A stretch of DNA of 64,000 nt from Paracoccaceae bacterium (GCA_019454225.1 CP075370.1:1230001-1294000), one strand, 5' to 3'. Counted from the stretch's first letter, positions 16,310 through 25,512 are shown. Notes: generated from the sequence alone by a model not told the origin. Translations and numbers: made by a program.

Positions 16310-16786
16310 CTATGCCGGGCGGTTCCCGGCCAGCCAGCGGTTCACCGCCTCGGCCGCCTGCACCGCCCCGGACCCCGAGGAATAGACCACTGTCAGCGGC
16401 AGCACCTCGGCCCGGCCGTCCACCCGCAGCGCGCAGCGCCGGGTGGTGGCGCCGCTGCCCCCGGTCGATCCCGTCTGCACCACCGCTGCCCGGATGTCGC
16501 GCAGCGCCACCGTTTCCTCGCGGGTCGCGCCGATCCTGACCTCGCGCCAGACCATCGCGCCCGCCGCCCGGTCGAAGATCGCGATCGAGCGGCGGATCAG
16601 CACGGCGCCGATCCCCCCGAACAGCGCCGCCCCGCCGAGCATTCCGACGGCCAGCCAGGGCGCTTCGGCCAGCGTCGTGATCGCGACGGCCACGAAGATC
16701 AGGACACCGCCAGCCATCGCGATGCCCATGACCCAGGGCCGGTCCTCCAGCACCAGGCGCTCGGGCGTGTCCTGCCGGACCCTCAC
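16310..16786 (-). CDS. Two-helix membrane protein with PH-like domain, copy B
   Basis: Protein of 158 residues starting at a GTG that overlaps the upstream paralogue's stop (GTGA). It opens MRVRQDTPERLVLEDRPWVMG, has two hydrophobic helices (about 20-39 and 45-64), then a strand-rich domain (SIAIFDRAAGAMVWREV) ending with EAVNRWLAGNRPA. Same architecture and clear sequence similarity to copy A, so a tandem duplication. No characterised family recognised; the layout resembles bacterial PH-domain membrane proteins. Confidence 0.7.
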   Translation of the reverse strand: MRVRQDTPERLVLEDRPWVMGIAMAGGVLIFVAVAITTLAEAPWLAVGMLGGAALFGGIGAVLIRRSIAIFDRAAGAMVWREVRIGATREETVALRDIRAAVVQTGSTGGSGATTRRCALRVDGRAEVLPLTVVYSSGSGAVQAAEAVNRWLAGNRPA

Positions 16787-17253
16787 ACCGGCCCCAGCCA
16801 GCGCTGCACCGCCGCCACCGCCCGCGATGCCGGGCGGTAACCCAGATAGGCCGATCCCAGCGGCAGCGCCCCCTCGCGCAGCGACACCACGGCCAGCGCG
16901 CCGCGCGCGGCCCCCGGCTTCATCGTGTCGCGCCCGCGCGAAATCGTGGCGCCGGTGACCTGCGCCAGCGGCGCCCCGCGCCGCCGCGTCCCGGTCACCG
17001 TCCATTCCGTCACCTCGACCGTCCCGGCCCGCCGGTCGAACACCGCCCGGGCGGGCCGCACGAAGACCGCGAAGGCCACCGCGCACAGCACCGCCCCCGC
17101 CCCGATCATCAGCGTGCCGGGCAGGTCGCCCTCTGACCAGAGGGCCAGCGCGATCCGCGCGGTTCCCAGCGTCGCCACAGCCAGCCCCAGCCCCATCAGC
17201 CAGGGCCGGTGCACCAGCACCAGCCGCTCTGCCGTCTCCTCGATCACCCGCAT
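16783..17253 (-). CDS. Two-helix membrane protein with PH-like domain, copy A
   Basis: Protein of 156 residues: MRVIEETAERLVLVHRPWLMG opening, two hydrophobic helices (about 20-38 and 46-66), then AVFDRRAGTVEVTEWTVTG and a strand-rich domain ending AAVQRWLGPV. Paralogue of the gene immediately downstream, which it overlaps by 4 bp. Divergent from a LysR-family gene. Confidence 0.7.
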   Translation of the reverse strand: MRVIEETAERLVLVHRPWLMGLGLAVATLGTARIALALWSEGDLPGTLMIGAGAVLCAVAFAVFVRPARAVFDRRAGTVEVTEWTVTGTRRRGAPLAQVTGATISRGRDTMKPGAARGALAVVSLREGALPLGSAYLGYRPASRAVAAVQRWLGPV

Positions 17254-17384
17254 CCGCCGTTCCCCCCGGACACATGCTGCGCGCGGGGGGCGGCCCGGTC
17301 AACCGGGGCGATCACCACGAATTGCCCTTTGATCCCGCGGCGCCCCGCGCTAACCCTGTGCCATCCGTCGCGGGAAGGGCCAAC

Positions 17385-18272
17385 ATGGGCTTCGACAACT
17401 GGGATGAGGTGCGCACCGCCTTTCAGGTCGCGCGCCTGGGCACCGTCTCGGGCGCGGCCGAGGTGCTGGGGGTCCACCATGCCACGGTGATCCGCCACAT
17501 TGATGCGCTGGAAAAGCGGCTGGGCGTGCGGCTGTTCCAGCGTCATCCGCGCGGCTACACGCCGACCGAGGCGGGGCGGGATCTGCTGGCCGTGGCGCAG
17601 GTCACGCAGGAACAGTTCGCGCAGCTTGCAGGCCGCATCCGGGGGCAGGGCGAGTCGGTGACGGGCGAACTGGTCGTCACCTCGATCAGCGGGCTGGCGC
17701 CGATCCTGGCCCCGGTGCTGGCCAGTTTCCGTGCCGCGCATCCCGGGCTGATCGTCCGGTTCCTGTCCGACCTGCGGCTGTTCCGGCTGGACTTCGGCGA
17801 GGCGCATGTGGCGATCCGCGCCGGTGCCGCACCGTCCGAGCCCGACAACGTGGCGCAACCCTTCCTGCGGCTGCGCAACGCGCCTTACGCATCCACCGAC
17901 TATGTCGCCGCGCGCGGCAAGCCCGCGACCGAGGCTGACCTGGCCGCCCATGACCTGGTGGGGGCCGACGACCCGCAAAGCCGGGCGCCCTTTTCCGTGT
18001 GGATGCGCGACCATCTGCCCGAAGACCGCGTGGTGTTCCGCGCCAGTGAACAGGCGGGGATCGAGGCCGCCGTCCGCGCGGGCGCCGGGATCGGCTTCAT
18101 GCCGGTCTGGCAGGGCGATGCCGATCCCGCGCTCGTCCAGATCCTGCCGCCCCGGCCCGAATGGGATGCGCCGCTGTGGCTGGTCACCCATGTCGACCTG
18201 CACCGCACGCTGAAGGTGCAGCGGTTCCTTGCGCATCTGAAAGAGGCGGCGAAGGGCTGGCAGGGGCTGTGA
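17385..18272 (+). CDS. LysR-family transcriptional regulator
   Basis: Regulator of 295 residues. The N-terminal winged helix (AFQVARLGTVSGAAEVLGVH, about 12-31, then HHATVIRHIDALEKRLGVRLF) is a clear LysR DNA-binding domain, followed by a periplasmic-binding-like effector domain (about 90-290). Start at 17385 is supported by GGGAAGG 8 bp upstream. It is followed after one base by an EamA transporter gene, which it may control together with its own promoter; the effector is unknown. Confidence 0.9.
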   Translation: MGFDNWDEVRTAFQVARLGTVSGAAEVLGVHHATVIRHIDALEKRLGVRLFQRHPRGYTPTEAGRDLLAVAQVTQEQFAQLAGRIRGQGESVTGELVVTSISGLAPILAPVLASFRAAHPGLIVRFLSDLRLFRLDFGEAHVAIRAGAAPSEPDNVAQPFLRLRNAPYASTDYVAARGKPATEADLAAHDLVGADDPQSRAPFSVWMRDHLPEDRVVFRASEQAGIEAAVRAGAGIGFMPVWQGDADPALVQILPPRPEWDAPLWLVTHVDLHRTLKVQRFLAHLKEAAKGWQGL

Positions 18273-18273
18273 C

Positions 18274-19218
18274 ATGACGGCGGCCCGCCTTGCCCGCCTG
18301 TCGGAGCCCGCGCGCGGGCATCTGGCCATGCTGGCCTTCTCGGGTCTCGTGGCGGGGTCGTTCAGCCTGGGCGCGCGGGCCGCGCCGCTGATCGATCCCG
18401 GCGCGCTGACGGCGCTGCGGTTCCTGCTGGCGGGGCTGATCGTGGGGGCGGCCGCCCTTGCCACCACGGGCATTCCCCGCAGCGCCTGGCGGGCGCCCTG
18501 GCGCTATGTGCTGCTTGGTGCGCTGCTCGCGGCCTATTTCGTGCTGATGTTCGAGGGGCTCAAGACGGCGACGCCGGTATCGGCCGCGGCCGTCTTCACG
18601 CTCACCCCGCCGATGGCGGGCCTGTTCGGCTGGCTGATGCTGCGGCAGGTGACGACACCGCGCATGGCGCTGGCCCTGGCGGCGGGCGGGGCAGGGGCGC
18701 TGTGGGTGATCTTTCGTGCCGACATCGCCGCGCTGATGGCGATGAACATCGGCCGGGGCGAGGTGGTGTATTTCTGGGGCTGCCTGGCCCACGCGGTCTA
18801 TGCCCCGATGGTGCGATGGCTGAACCGGGGCGAACCGGCCATCGTGTTCACCTTCGGGATGATGGTGGCGGGCTTCGTGATGCTGACGCTGTGGTCATGG
18901 CCCGCGATCCGCGCGACCGACTGGTCCGCGCTGCCGCCCCTGGTCTGGATCACGCTGGTCTATGTGGCGGTCGCCGCATCGGCCATGACCTTCGTGCTGC
19001 TGCAATATGCGGCGCTGAGGCTGCCCTCGGCAAAGGTCATGGCCTATACCTATCTGGTGCCCTCGTGGGTGATCTTGTGGGAACTGGCCGCGGGCGGTGA
19101 CGCCCCGCCGGTGGGCGTGCTGGCCGGTGTGGCGCTTACCGTCGCGGCACTGGGCCTGCTGCTGAAGGAAGAAACCGTCAAAACGCCAGAATCCCCGCGA
19201 CAAACCGCGCCCATGTGA
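18274..19218 (+). CDS. EamA/DMT-family transporter
   Basis: Inner-membrane protein of 314 residues with ten hydrophobic segments arranged as two EamA repeats (about 16-150 and 160-295); the LKTATPVSAAAVFTLTPPMAG stretch near residue 93 onward is typical. Members export amino acids or other small metabolites. The ATG is one base after the LysR stop, so both are probably one transcript. Confidence 0.88.
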   Translation: MTAARLARLSEPARGHLAMLAFSGLVAGSFSLGARAAPLIDPGALTALRFLLAGLIVGAAALATTGIPRSAWRAPWRYVLLGALLAAYFVLMFEGLKTATPVSAAAVFTLTPPMAGLFGWLMLRQVTTPRMALALAAGGAGALWVIFRADIAALMAMNIGRGEVVYFWGCLAHAVYAPMVRWLNRGEPAIVFTFGMMVAGFVMLTLWSWPAIRATDWSALPPLVWITLVYVAVAASAMTFVLLQYAALRLPSAKVMAYTYLVPSWVILWELAAGGDAPPVGVLAGVALTVAALGLLLKEETVKTPESPRQTAPM

Positions 19219-19364
19219 TAGCGTCGCGTCCATCTCCGCACCCCCGGAATTTCCCGGCATAACGGCGGAAACGAGGAAACGGTCGTGCCGGTCTGGCCCG
19301 GAATTTCGCATGCCGTCGGGCGGTCGTTTCCGCCAAACCCAACCACACGCGCGGAGCACGCATC

Positions 19365-20177
19365 ATGACGTCGATCCACAAGCTGGTCGATGACCGTCAG
19401 TTTCAATCGTTCATCATCGGGGTCATCCTGGTCAACGCGGCAATCCTGGGGCTGCTGACGCTGGACCTTTCACCGGGCCTGCGGAAATTCCTGGAGCTGC
19501 TCGACAACCTCTGCCTTGTCGTCTTCGTGGCCGAGATCGCGATGAAGCTGTTCGTCTACCGCGGGCAGTTCTTCCGCGATGGCTGGAACATCTTTGACGC
19601 GGTGGTCGTGGGGATCGCCCTGCTGCCCGCCACCGGGTCGCTCAGCGTGCTGCGGGCGCTTCGGGTGCTTCGGGTGCTGCGGCTGGCCACCGCCGTGCCC
19701 TCGATGCGGCGGGTGATCAACGGCATGTTCGCGGCATTGCCGGGCGGGGCCTCGATCGCGGGGATCCTGTTCATCATGTACTACGTCGGCGCCATCATCG
19801 GCGTGACGCTGTTCTCGAAGAACGTGCCGCAGTATTTCGGCGACATCGGCACCACCTTCTTCACGCTGTTCCAGCTGATGACGCTGGAAGGCTGGAACGG
19901 CATCGCCGACGAGGTGATCGTGCATCACCCGCGCGCATGGATCTTCTTTGTCTGCTTCATCATCTTCACCAACTTCACGACGCTGAACCTGCTGTTCGGC
20001 ATCATCGTGGACGCGATGGAGAAGGCGAAGGAAGAAGAGGTGCGGGAAGAGATGGCGGTGCAGGGCGTCGAGGTGGAGGAAGTGTCGGACGGCCTGCGCC
20101 TTGCCAAGATCGAGGAAGACGTCAAGCACATCCGCGCCATGCTGGCCCGCATGGAAGCCGAGCGCATCGGCGCCTGA
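19365..20177 (+). CDS. NaChBac-type voltage-gated ion channel
   Basis: Single-domain six-helix channel of 270 residues. Helices S1-S3 lie about 14-90; S4 carries regularly spaced arginines R97, R100, R103 and R106 (VLRALRVLRVLRLA). Pore and filter are at TLEGWNG (173-179), compared with TLESWAS in NaChBac; E175 is the key filter acid. S6 spans about 192-216, and a charged helix (about 218-270) is suited to a C-terminal tetramer coiled coil. Channel class is firm; sodium versus calcium preference is not certain. Convergent with the TerB-like gene. Confidence 0.9.
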   Translation: MTSIHKLVDDRQFQSFIIGVILVNAAILGLLTLDLSPGLRKFLELLDNLCLVVFVAEIAMKLFVYRGQFFRDGWNIFDAVVVGIALLPATGSLSVLRALRVLRVLRLATAVPSMRRVINGMFAALPGGASIAGILFIMYYVGAIIGVTLFSKNVPQYFGDIGTTFFTLFQLMTLEGWNGIADEVIVHHPRAWIFFVCFIIFTNFTTLNLLFGIIVDAMEKAKEEEVREEMAVQGVEVEEVSDGLRLAKIEEDVKHIRAMLARMEAERIGA

Positions 20178-20186
20178 CGCAGGGGC

Positions 20187-20214
20187 GCGGGCAGGCCCCC
20201 GAGGGGCTGCCCGC
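20187..20214. terminator. Bidirectional hairpin between convergent genes
   Basis: GCGGGCAG (20187-20194) and CTGCCCGC (20207-20214) pair, with additional C/G pairing inside and one bulge. Located between the channel gene and the TerB-like gene; no T tract. Confidence 0.5.
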
Positions 20215-20222
20215 CACCGCAC

Positions 20223-20645
20223 TCACGGCCGCATGTGCCGCGCCCGCGCGCCCCATTCGATCGCCGCCGCGTGCAGCCGGTCGACGCTCAGCTCGTGCCT
20301 GACCTCCTCCAGCATCCGCAGTTCGACCTCGCGCAGGCTGCCGTCCGCCGCCGCCACGTCGCAGGCCAGGGCATAGGCCGTCTCGTTCAGGTGGTCCGGC
20401 AGGCCGTCGCGCACCAGGCCGAACAGCGCCTCCAGCCCCTCCTCCTCCTCGAACAGGTCCATCACGACCTGGGTGATCTGGCGGAAGCGGTCCGGGTCAT
20501 AGCCCTCGAACACCGGCAGGCTGCCGACGATCCGCTGGATCGCGACCAGTTCCGAGGTGCGGATCTGTTCATCCGACATCGACACCGCCACCATGATCGC
20601 AAGCAGCGCGTCCTGTGGGGTCATCGACGGGGGCGTGTCGGGCAT
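20223..20645 (-). CDS. TerB-like (tellurite resistance TerB family) protein
   Basis: All-helical cytoplasmic protein of 140 residues. The TerB-like pattern of acidic helices is visible: ALLAIMVAVSMSDEQIRTSE (about 14-33), an acidic FEEEEGLEALFGLV stretch, and ALACDVAAADGSLREVELRM (about 96-115). This fold is widespread and may bind metal ions; a role in tellurite resistance is only the family label. Start at 20645 is supported by GGAG 8 bp upstream; the in-frame extension to 20840 overlaps lysS. Confidence 0.8.
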   Translation of the reverse strand: MPDTPPSMTPQDALLAIMVAVSMSDEQIRTSELVAIQRIVGSLPVFEGYDPDRFRQITQVVMDLFEEEEGLEALFGLVRDGLPDHLNETAYALACDVAAADGSLREVELRMLEEVRHELSVDRLHAAAIEWGARARHMRP

Positions 20646-20680
20646 CGGCGGCTCCTGTTGCGGCGTTGCGGCGGAGATTA

Positions 20681-20708
20681 TTGACGCGCGCCCCCCCCGG
20701 CAATAGAG
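20681..20708 (+). promoter_or_regulatory. lysS promoter
   Basis: TTGACG (20681-20686), 16-bp spacer, ATAGAG (20703-20708); a 17-bp spacer with TAGAGG is equally possible. The lysS ATG is 34 bp downstream. Confidence 0.55.
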
Positions 20709-20742
20709 GACGACAGCCCCGAACCCCGGAAGGATGCGCCCC

Positions 20743-22326
20743 ATGTCCGCCCTGCGCGACGCCGCGATGAAATCGAAAGCCTGGCCCTTCGAGGAAGCGC
20801 GCGCCATCCTGAAGCGATTTGGCGGCAAGGACCCGGCCAAGGGCCATGTCCTTTTCGAAACCGGCTACGGTCCCTCGGGTCTGCCGCATATCGGCACCTT
20901 CGGCGAGGTGGCCCGCACCACCATGATCCGCCGCGCCTTTGAGGTGATCAGCGACATTCCGACGCGGCTGATCTGTTTCTCGGACGATGTGGACGGGATG
21001 CGCAAGGTGCCCGACAACGTGCCCCGGCAAGAGATGCTGCGCCAGCACATGCAGAAGCCGCTGACGTCTGTCCCCGATCCCTATGGCGAGTTTGCAAGCT
21101 TCGGGCACCACAACAACGCCATGCTGCGCCGGTTCCTGGACACGTTCGGGTTCGAGTACGAATTCATCAGCGCAACCGACTTCTACCGCTCGGGCCGGTT
21201 CGACGACACGCTGCGGCTGGCCGCCGAACGCTACGATGCCATCATGAAGATCATGCTGGCCAGCCTGCGCGAGGAACGCCAGCAGACCTATTCCTGCTTC
21301 CTGCCCATCCACCCCGAAACCGGGCGTGTCCTGTATGTGCCGATCAAGCATGTCGATGCGCGGGACGCCACGATCACCTTCGATGACGAGACGGGCCGCG
21401 AATGGACGGTGCCGGTCACGGGCGGGCATTGCAAGCTGCAGTGGAAGCCCGATTTCGGCGCCCGCTGGGCCGCGCTGGGTGTCGATTTCGAGATGTATGG
21501 CAAGGACCATTCCACCAACACCCCGATCTATGACGGTATCTGCGAGGTGCTGGGGGGCCGGGCGCCCCATCACTTCACCTACGAGCTGTTCCTCGACGAG
21601 GCCGGCCAGAAGATCTCCAAGTCAAAGGGCAACGGCCTGACCATCGACGAATGGCTGACCTATGCGTCGACCGAAAGCCTGTCCTACTTCATGTACCAGA
21701 AGCCCAAGACGGCCAAGCGCCTGTGGTGGGACGTGATCCCCAAGGCGGTGGACGAATACCACCAGCAGCTCAGCGCCTATCCGGCGCAGGACGCCGACGC
21801 CCGGGTCAACAATCCGGTCTGGCACATCCATGGCGGCAATCCTCCCGCCTCCGGCATGGTGGTGTCCTTCGCGATGCTCCTGAACCTCGCGTCGGCGGCG
21901 GCGGCCGAGGACAAGGCGGTGCTCTGGGCCTTTCTGCGCAAATATGCGCTTGGCGCCACGCCCGAGGCGAACCCCGACCTGGATGCCGCGGCGGGCTATG
22001 CCGTGCGCTACTACAACGACAAGGTCCGGCCGACCAAGGCTTACCGGCTGCCTGACGACCGCGAACGCGCCGCGATCTCGGACCTGCGGGGGCGGCTTGC
22101 CGCCTGGGACGGGGCAGTGGCGGACGAGGCGTTGCAGAGCGTGGTCTATGCCGTCGGCAAGGACCACGGGTTCGAACCGCTGCGCGACTGGTTCCGCGCG
22201 CTCTACGAGGTGCTGCTGGGCGCCTCCGAAGGCCCGCGCTTCGGCGGCTTCGTGGCGCTCTACGGGCTGGCCGAGACGGTGGCCCTGATCGACCGGGCGC
22301 TTGCCGGGGAACTCGCCGCCGCCTGA
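20743..22326 (+). CDS. lysS: Lysine--tRNA ligase, class I
   Basis: Class I lysyl-tRNA synthetase of 527 residues, the form found in archaea and many alphaproteobacteria instead of the common class II enzyme. The HIGH-type signature is in [15 protein letters not shown] (about 42-56) and the KMSKS-type signature is KISKSKGNG (about 290-298). The anticodon-binding alpha-helix cage follows to the C-terminus. Start at 20743 ([12 protein letters not shown]) has GGAAGG upstream; an ATG-less extension to 20734 is also in frame. Confidence 0.95.
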   Translation: MSALRDAAMKSKAWPFEEARAILKRFGGKDPAKGHVLFETGYGPSGLPHIGTFGEVARTTMIRRAFEVISDIPTRLICFSDDVDGMRKVPDNVPRQEMLRQHMQKPLTSVPDPYGEFASFGHHNNAMLRRFLDTFGFEYEFISATDFYRSGRFDDTLRLAAERYDAIMKIMLASLREERQQTYSCFLPIHPETGRVLYVPIKHVDARDATITFDDETGREWTVPVTGGHCKLQWKPDFGARWAALGVDFEMYGKDHSTNTPIYDGICEVLGGRAPHHFTYELFLDEAGQKISKSKGNGLTIDEWLTYASTESLSYFMYQKPKTAKRLWWDVIPKAVDEYHQQLSAYPAQDADARVNNPVWHIHGGNPPASGMVVSFAMLLNLASAAAAEDKAVLWAFLRKYALGATPEANPDLDAAAGYAVRYYNDKVRPTKAYRLPDDRERAAISDLRGRLAAWDGAVADEALQSVVYAVGKDHGFEPLRDWFRALYEVLLGASEGPRFGGFVALYGLAETVALIDRALAGELAAA

Positions 22327-22337
22327 CCCGGCCGGCC

Positions 22338-23204
22338 CTAGCCTTCGCGCCAGACCCGCCACCAGTCCACGATGATGCCCGCCACCGCATCGGGGTCGGC
22401 GGCGTAAAGCCGCCCGCCCGCTTCGAACACCTTCGCCTCGATCTCGGATGACATCAGCCGTGCCTGCGCCCGGACCGCCATGGCCTCGGTCCCGGCCGCG
22501 CCCTCGGCGTCTGCGGTCAGGGCCTGGAACACCGCAAGATCGTGGTGTTCGCCCAGCCATTCGCCCAGATCGTCGGCAAGCGATTGCCACACCGCCACGG
22601 CATCGGGCCAGACGGGCGACAGCAGGCGGGTCTGGTACCACAGGTCCTTCGCCCGCTTGCGCCAGTCGTGCAGCGCCTCGACCTCGCGCGTGGCCCGGGC
22701 CTCCTGCATTGCCGAGGCGCCCCGGCGCAGGCTGCGCGCCAGCGATGCCTTCAGCACCGCCGCGCCCTTTCCCTTGACGCGCCATTCCGGCACCCGTTCC
22801 GCGACCCCCTGCAAGGCCGTGCGCGCCGCCTCGGCCGCTCCGGGCAGGTCTGCCCCCGCGCGTGCCGTCTCGACGCGCGCGGCAAGCATCGCCCGCAGCG
22901 GCCCATCGGCCCCGGGCGCCAGCCGGTCGTGCCACATCAGCATGACCTCGGCGTCGCGCACTGGCGAAAGCCCCCGCGCCGCGTCGCGCAGCACGGCAAT
23001 CTCGTCGGTCGCCCGCGCCATGCCGGGCCGGACCAGCCGCAGCAGGCCGCGCAGTTTCTTGATGCGCTTGCGCAGGTCATGCACCCCCGCGGCATCGGGC
23101 GGCCCGGGGTCAAGCTGGGCAAGCGCGGCTGCGATCTCGGTGGCCGCGATGCGGCGCAGTCCGGCGGTCAGGTCAGCGTCGCGGCGGCGGAAGGCAAAGC
23201 TCAT
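22338..23204 (-). CDS. CHAD-domain protein
   Basis: Helical protein of 288 residues made of two four-helix CHAD halves. The conserved histidine/basic signatures are VHDLRKRIKKLRGLLRLVRP (about 41-60) and LHDWRKRAKDLWYQTRLL (about 178-195). CHAD domains bind polyphosphate through such basic surfaces and are found on polyphosphate granules. No triphosphate tunnel (CYTH) domain is fused or adjacent here. Stop lies 12 bp from the convergent lysS stop. Confidence 0.88.
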   Translation of the reverse strand: MSFAFRRRDADLTAGLRRIAATEIAAALAQLDPGPPDAAGVHDLRKRIKKLRGLLRLVRPGMARATDEIAVLRDAARGLSPVRDAEVMLMWHDRLAPGADGPLRAMLAARVETARAGADLPGAAEAARTALQGVAERVPEWRVKGKGAAVLKASLARSLRRGASAMQEARATREVEALHDWRKRAKDLWYQTRLLSPVWPDAVAVWQSLADDLGEWLGEHHDLAVFQALTADAEGAAGTEAMAVRAQARLMSSEIEAKVFEAGGRLYAADPDAVAGIIVDWWRVWREG

Positions 23205-23335
23205 GCGGCGATCATAGGGGCGCCGCCTGCGACCCGCAAACGAAACGAGTCGCGGGCAGGACCACCATGAAACTTGATCCCCGGGCAGTTCGTTCTAGGC
23301 TTCATCCAAGGCCCCCCGAACACCGGAGCGTTCCG

Positions 23336-23743
23336 ATGCGCCAGACCCTGCTCGCCGCCGCCTTCGTCCTGCTCGCCGCGCCGGCCCATTCACAGGGGGC
23401 CGATCGCGCGGGCATCGAATCGACCATCCTCGGCCAGATCGAGGCGTTCCGCGCCGACGATTTCGCCACGGCCTTCACCTTCGCCGCCCCGAACATCAAG
23501 GGCATCTTCCGCACGCCCGAGAATTTCGGCGCGATGGTCAGGAACGGCTATCCCATGGTCCATCGTCCCGGCAGCGTCCGCATGCTGGAACTGCGCGAGG
23601 TGGCAGGTGCCCTATGGCAGCGGGTCATGGTGACGGATGCCGAAGGGCGCACGCATCTGCTCGACTACCAGATGCTTGCCACCCCCGACGGCTGGCAGAT
23701 CAACGGTGTGCAACTGCTCAAGGCGGCCGGGGTCGGCGCCTGA
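23336..23743 (+). CDS. DUF4864 secreted protein
   Basis: Exported protein of 135 residues with a signal peptide (about 1-20, ending APAHSQ). The DUF4864 pattern is visible: ILGQIEAFRADDFATAFTFA (about 29-48), FRTPENFGAMVRNGYPMV and LLDYQMLATPDGWQINGVQL. The fold resembles NTF2-like proteins; function unknown. Common in Rhodobacterales. The start at 23336 is set by the signal peptide; the in-frame extension to 23267 is discarded. Confidence 0.82.
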   Translation: MRQTLLAAAFVLLAAPAHSQGADRAGIESTILGQIEAFRADDFATAFTFAAPNIKGIFRTPENFGAMVRNGYPMVHRPGSVRMLELREVAGALWQRVMVTDAEGRTHLLDYQMLATPDGWQINGVQLLKAAGVGA

Positions 23744-23748
23744 ATCGC

Positions 23749-23777
23749 TTGACGCCGCCGGTGCGACCCGCTAGACG
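23749..23777 (+). promoter_or_regulatory. rpmB promoter
   Basis: TTGACG (23749-23754), 17-bp spacer, TAGACG (23772-23777), 68 bp upstream of rpmB. The CTTGACG...GCTAGAC pattern is typical for strong housekeeping promoters in Rhodobacterales. Confidence 0.6.
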
Positions 23778-23845
23778 GCGCCGATGGAACGGGTATGGGG
23801 CTGCGTCCGGCGGCACAATACCCTGTTGAAACAAGGAATACGACG

Positions 23846-24133
23846 ATGTCGCGCGTGTGCGAACTCAGTGGCAAGGGCCCGATGGTGGGCAACAACATCA
23901 GCCACGCCAACAACAAGACCAAGCGGCGCTTCCTGCCGAACCTGAACGAGGTCACGCTGATCTCGGACATCCTCGGCCAGTCGTTCAAGCTTCGGATCTC
24001 GGCGCATGCCCTGCGCACGGTCGATCACCGCGGCGGGCTTGACGGTTTCCTCGCCAAGGCGAAGGATGACGAACTGTCGCCCAAGGCGCTGAAGATCAAG
24101 CGCGACGTGGAAAAGGCGCAGACCGCCGCCTGA
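23846..24133 (+). CDS. rpmB: 50S ribosomal protein L28
   Basis: Ribosomal protein L28, 95 residues, large subunit. Begins [20 protein letters not shown] and contains [15 protein letters not shown]; the C-terminal extension ([20 protein letters not shown]) is usual for alphaproteobacteria. CAAGGA lies upstream of the ATG. Followed by a terminator. Confidence 0.97.
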   Translation: MSRVCELSGKGPMVGNNISHANNKTKRRFLPNLNEVTLISDILGQSFKLRISAHALRTVDHRGGLDGFLAKAKDDELSPKALKIKRDVEKAQTAA

Positions 24134-24160
24134 TTGCCGGGCGCCGTAGCACCCGCAAGG

Positions 24161-24182
24161 CCCCGCCCCGGCGGGGTCTTTG
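24161..24182 (+). terminator. Terminator of rpmB
   Basis: CCCCGC (24161-24166), loop CCCG, GCGGGG (24171-24176), then TCTTTGTC. Confidence 0.7.
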
Positions 24183-24239
24183 TCATTTGCGCGGTTTTGT
24201 CCGCTTCACCCCGAGCCGCCAAGGCGCTATTCCAGCCGG

Positions 24240-24587
24240 ATGATCTGGCGCTCCGCCCTGTCGCTCGTCCTGGCCGTCGTGCTGGCGCTCGTCTCGCAGA
24301 CGGGCGCGGTGGCACGCGCGCAGGCGGGCGTGCCGGGGCTGGAGATGGTGCTGTGCACCGGATCGGGAACCGTCACCGTCACGCTGGACGCAGAAGGCAA
24401 CCCCACCGGCCCCCGTCATCCCTGCCCCGATTGCCTGGCGGCCCTTGCCCCCTTCCTGCCACCCGCGGCCCCCGTGCTGCACCGCCCCGCCACCACCGGC
24501 CGCAGCATCCTGCCGCCGGGTCAGCCCGTCGCCATCCCGCGCCCCGCACCGGCGCCGCTGGCCCGTGCCCCGCCCCTGCGGGCCTGA
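24240..24587 (+). CDS. Small exported protein, DUF2946-like
   Basis: Protein of 115 residues with a hydrophobic N-terminal signal or anchor (MIWRSALSLVLAVVLALVSQ) and a cysteine pair in HPCPDCLAAL (about 60-69), then a proline-rich tail. This layout resembles DUF2946 proteins that accompany copper genes. It is 43 bp upstream of a copper chaperone gene in the same direction, supporting a copper-related role. Start at 24240 is set by the hydrophobic segment. Confidence 0.65.
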   Translation: MIWRSALSLVLAVVLALVSQTGAVARAQAGVPGLEMVLCTGSGTVTVTLDAEGNPTGPRHPCPDCLAALAPFLPPAAPVLHRPATTGRSILPPGQPVAIPRPAPAPLARAPPLRA

Positions 24588-24630
24588 TCCCGCAATCCGA
24601 TCAGTCCCAACCCGCCGACAGGAGCATTCC

Positions 24631-25512
24631 ATGCTGTCCCGCATCCTTCCCGCCGCATTCGCGGCCCTTCTGGCCTTTCCCGCACTCGCCCATGACGGCG
24701 TCCACATCGAGAACGCCTATGCCCGCGTCGCCGCCTCCGGTTCGGGGGCGGTGTTCTTCGACATCGTCAACCACGCGGCCGAGGCCGACCGCCTGGTCGC
24801 CGCCGCCTCGGATGCTGCCGCCCGCGTCGAACTGCACACCCATGTGCAGGATGCGCAGGGCGTGATGCGCATGGTCGAGGTGAAGGACGGCATCCCGGTC
24901 GGCGCGAACGAGACGCGCAGCCTCATGCGCGGGGGCGACCACGTCATGCTGATGGGCCTGACGCGGCCGCTCAAGGACGGCGACGTGATATCGGTCACCC
25001 TGACCTTTGAGCGCGGCGAGGCGATCACCGTCGAGGTTCCGGTGGATAATGCCCGCAAGGCCGGCGACGGCGCGCATGGCCACGGTCACGGCGAGCAGTC
25101 GGGCCACAACATGCACAACCACCATGGCGCCCCGACGGCGGTCGACACGGCCGGCATGGCCGATGCCGATGCGATCGTTGCCGTCATGATGGCCCAGTTC
25201 GACCGCCCCGAGGCGCCCCTGAACGTTGGCCCCGTGACCGTCGAGGGCGTGCATGCGCTGGCCTCCTGGGCGCAGGATGACAAGGGCGGCCGCGCCCTGC
25301 TGCAACGGCGTGACGGGCAGTGGACCATCGTGCTGTGCGGTGGCGCCGACCTGCGCCTGCCGTCCTTCCTGACGCAGCACGGCGTCGGCCCCGCGGAACG
25401 GCTGGCGGCCGCCTTTGCCGGTGCCGAGGATGCGATGGGCAGCGAGAAGGTGGCGCTTTGGTCCTCCTTCGAAGGCATCGTGATGGTGGGCGGCGTCCAT
25501 ACCGGGCACTGA
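24631..25512 (+). CDS. PCu(A)C copper chaperone fused to a copper-uptake-associated domain
   Basis: Periplasmic protein of 293 residues with signal peptide (about 1-20, ending PALA). Residues about 21-140 form a PCu(A)C domain that carries copper(I) for cytochrome oxidase assembly; the ligand set is H69/H71, M79, M81, H104 and M106. A histidine-rich linker follows (about 149-166: HGHGHGEQSGHNMHNHHG). Residues about 178-275 form a second domain like 'copper uptake system-associated' proteins (from DADAIVAVMMAQFDRPEAPL onward). The two are usually separate proteins, so this is a fusion. Start has GGAGC 6 bp upstream. Confidence 0.85.
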   Translation: MLSRILPAAFAALLAFPALAHDGVHIENAYARVAASGSGAVFFDIVNHAAEADRLVAAASDAAARVELHTHVQDAQGVMRMVEVKDGIPVGANETRSLMRGGDHVMLMGLTRPLKDGDVISVTLTFERGEAITVEVPVDNARKAGDGAHGHGHGEQSGHNMHNHHGAPTAVDTAGMADADAIVAVMMAQFDRPEAPLNVGPVTVEGVHALASWAQDDKGGRALLQRRDGQWTIVLCGGADLRLPSFLTQHGVGPAERLAAAFAGAEDAMGSEKVALWSSFEGIVMVGGVHTGH

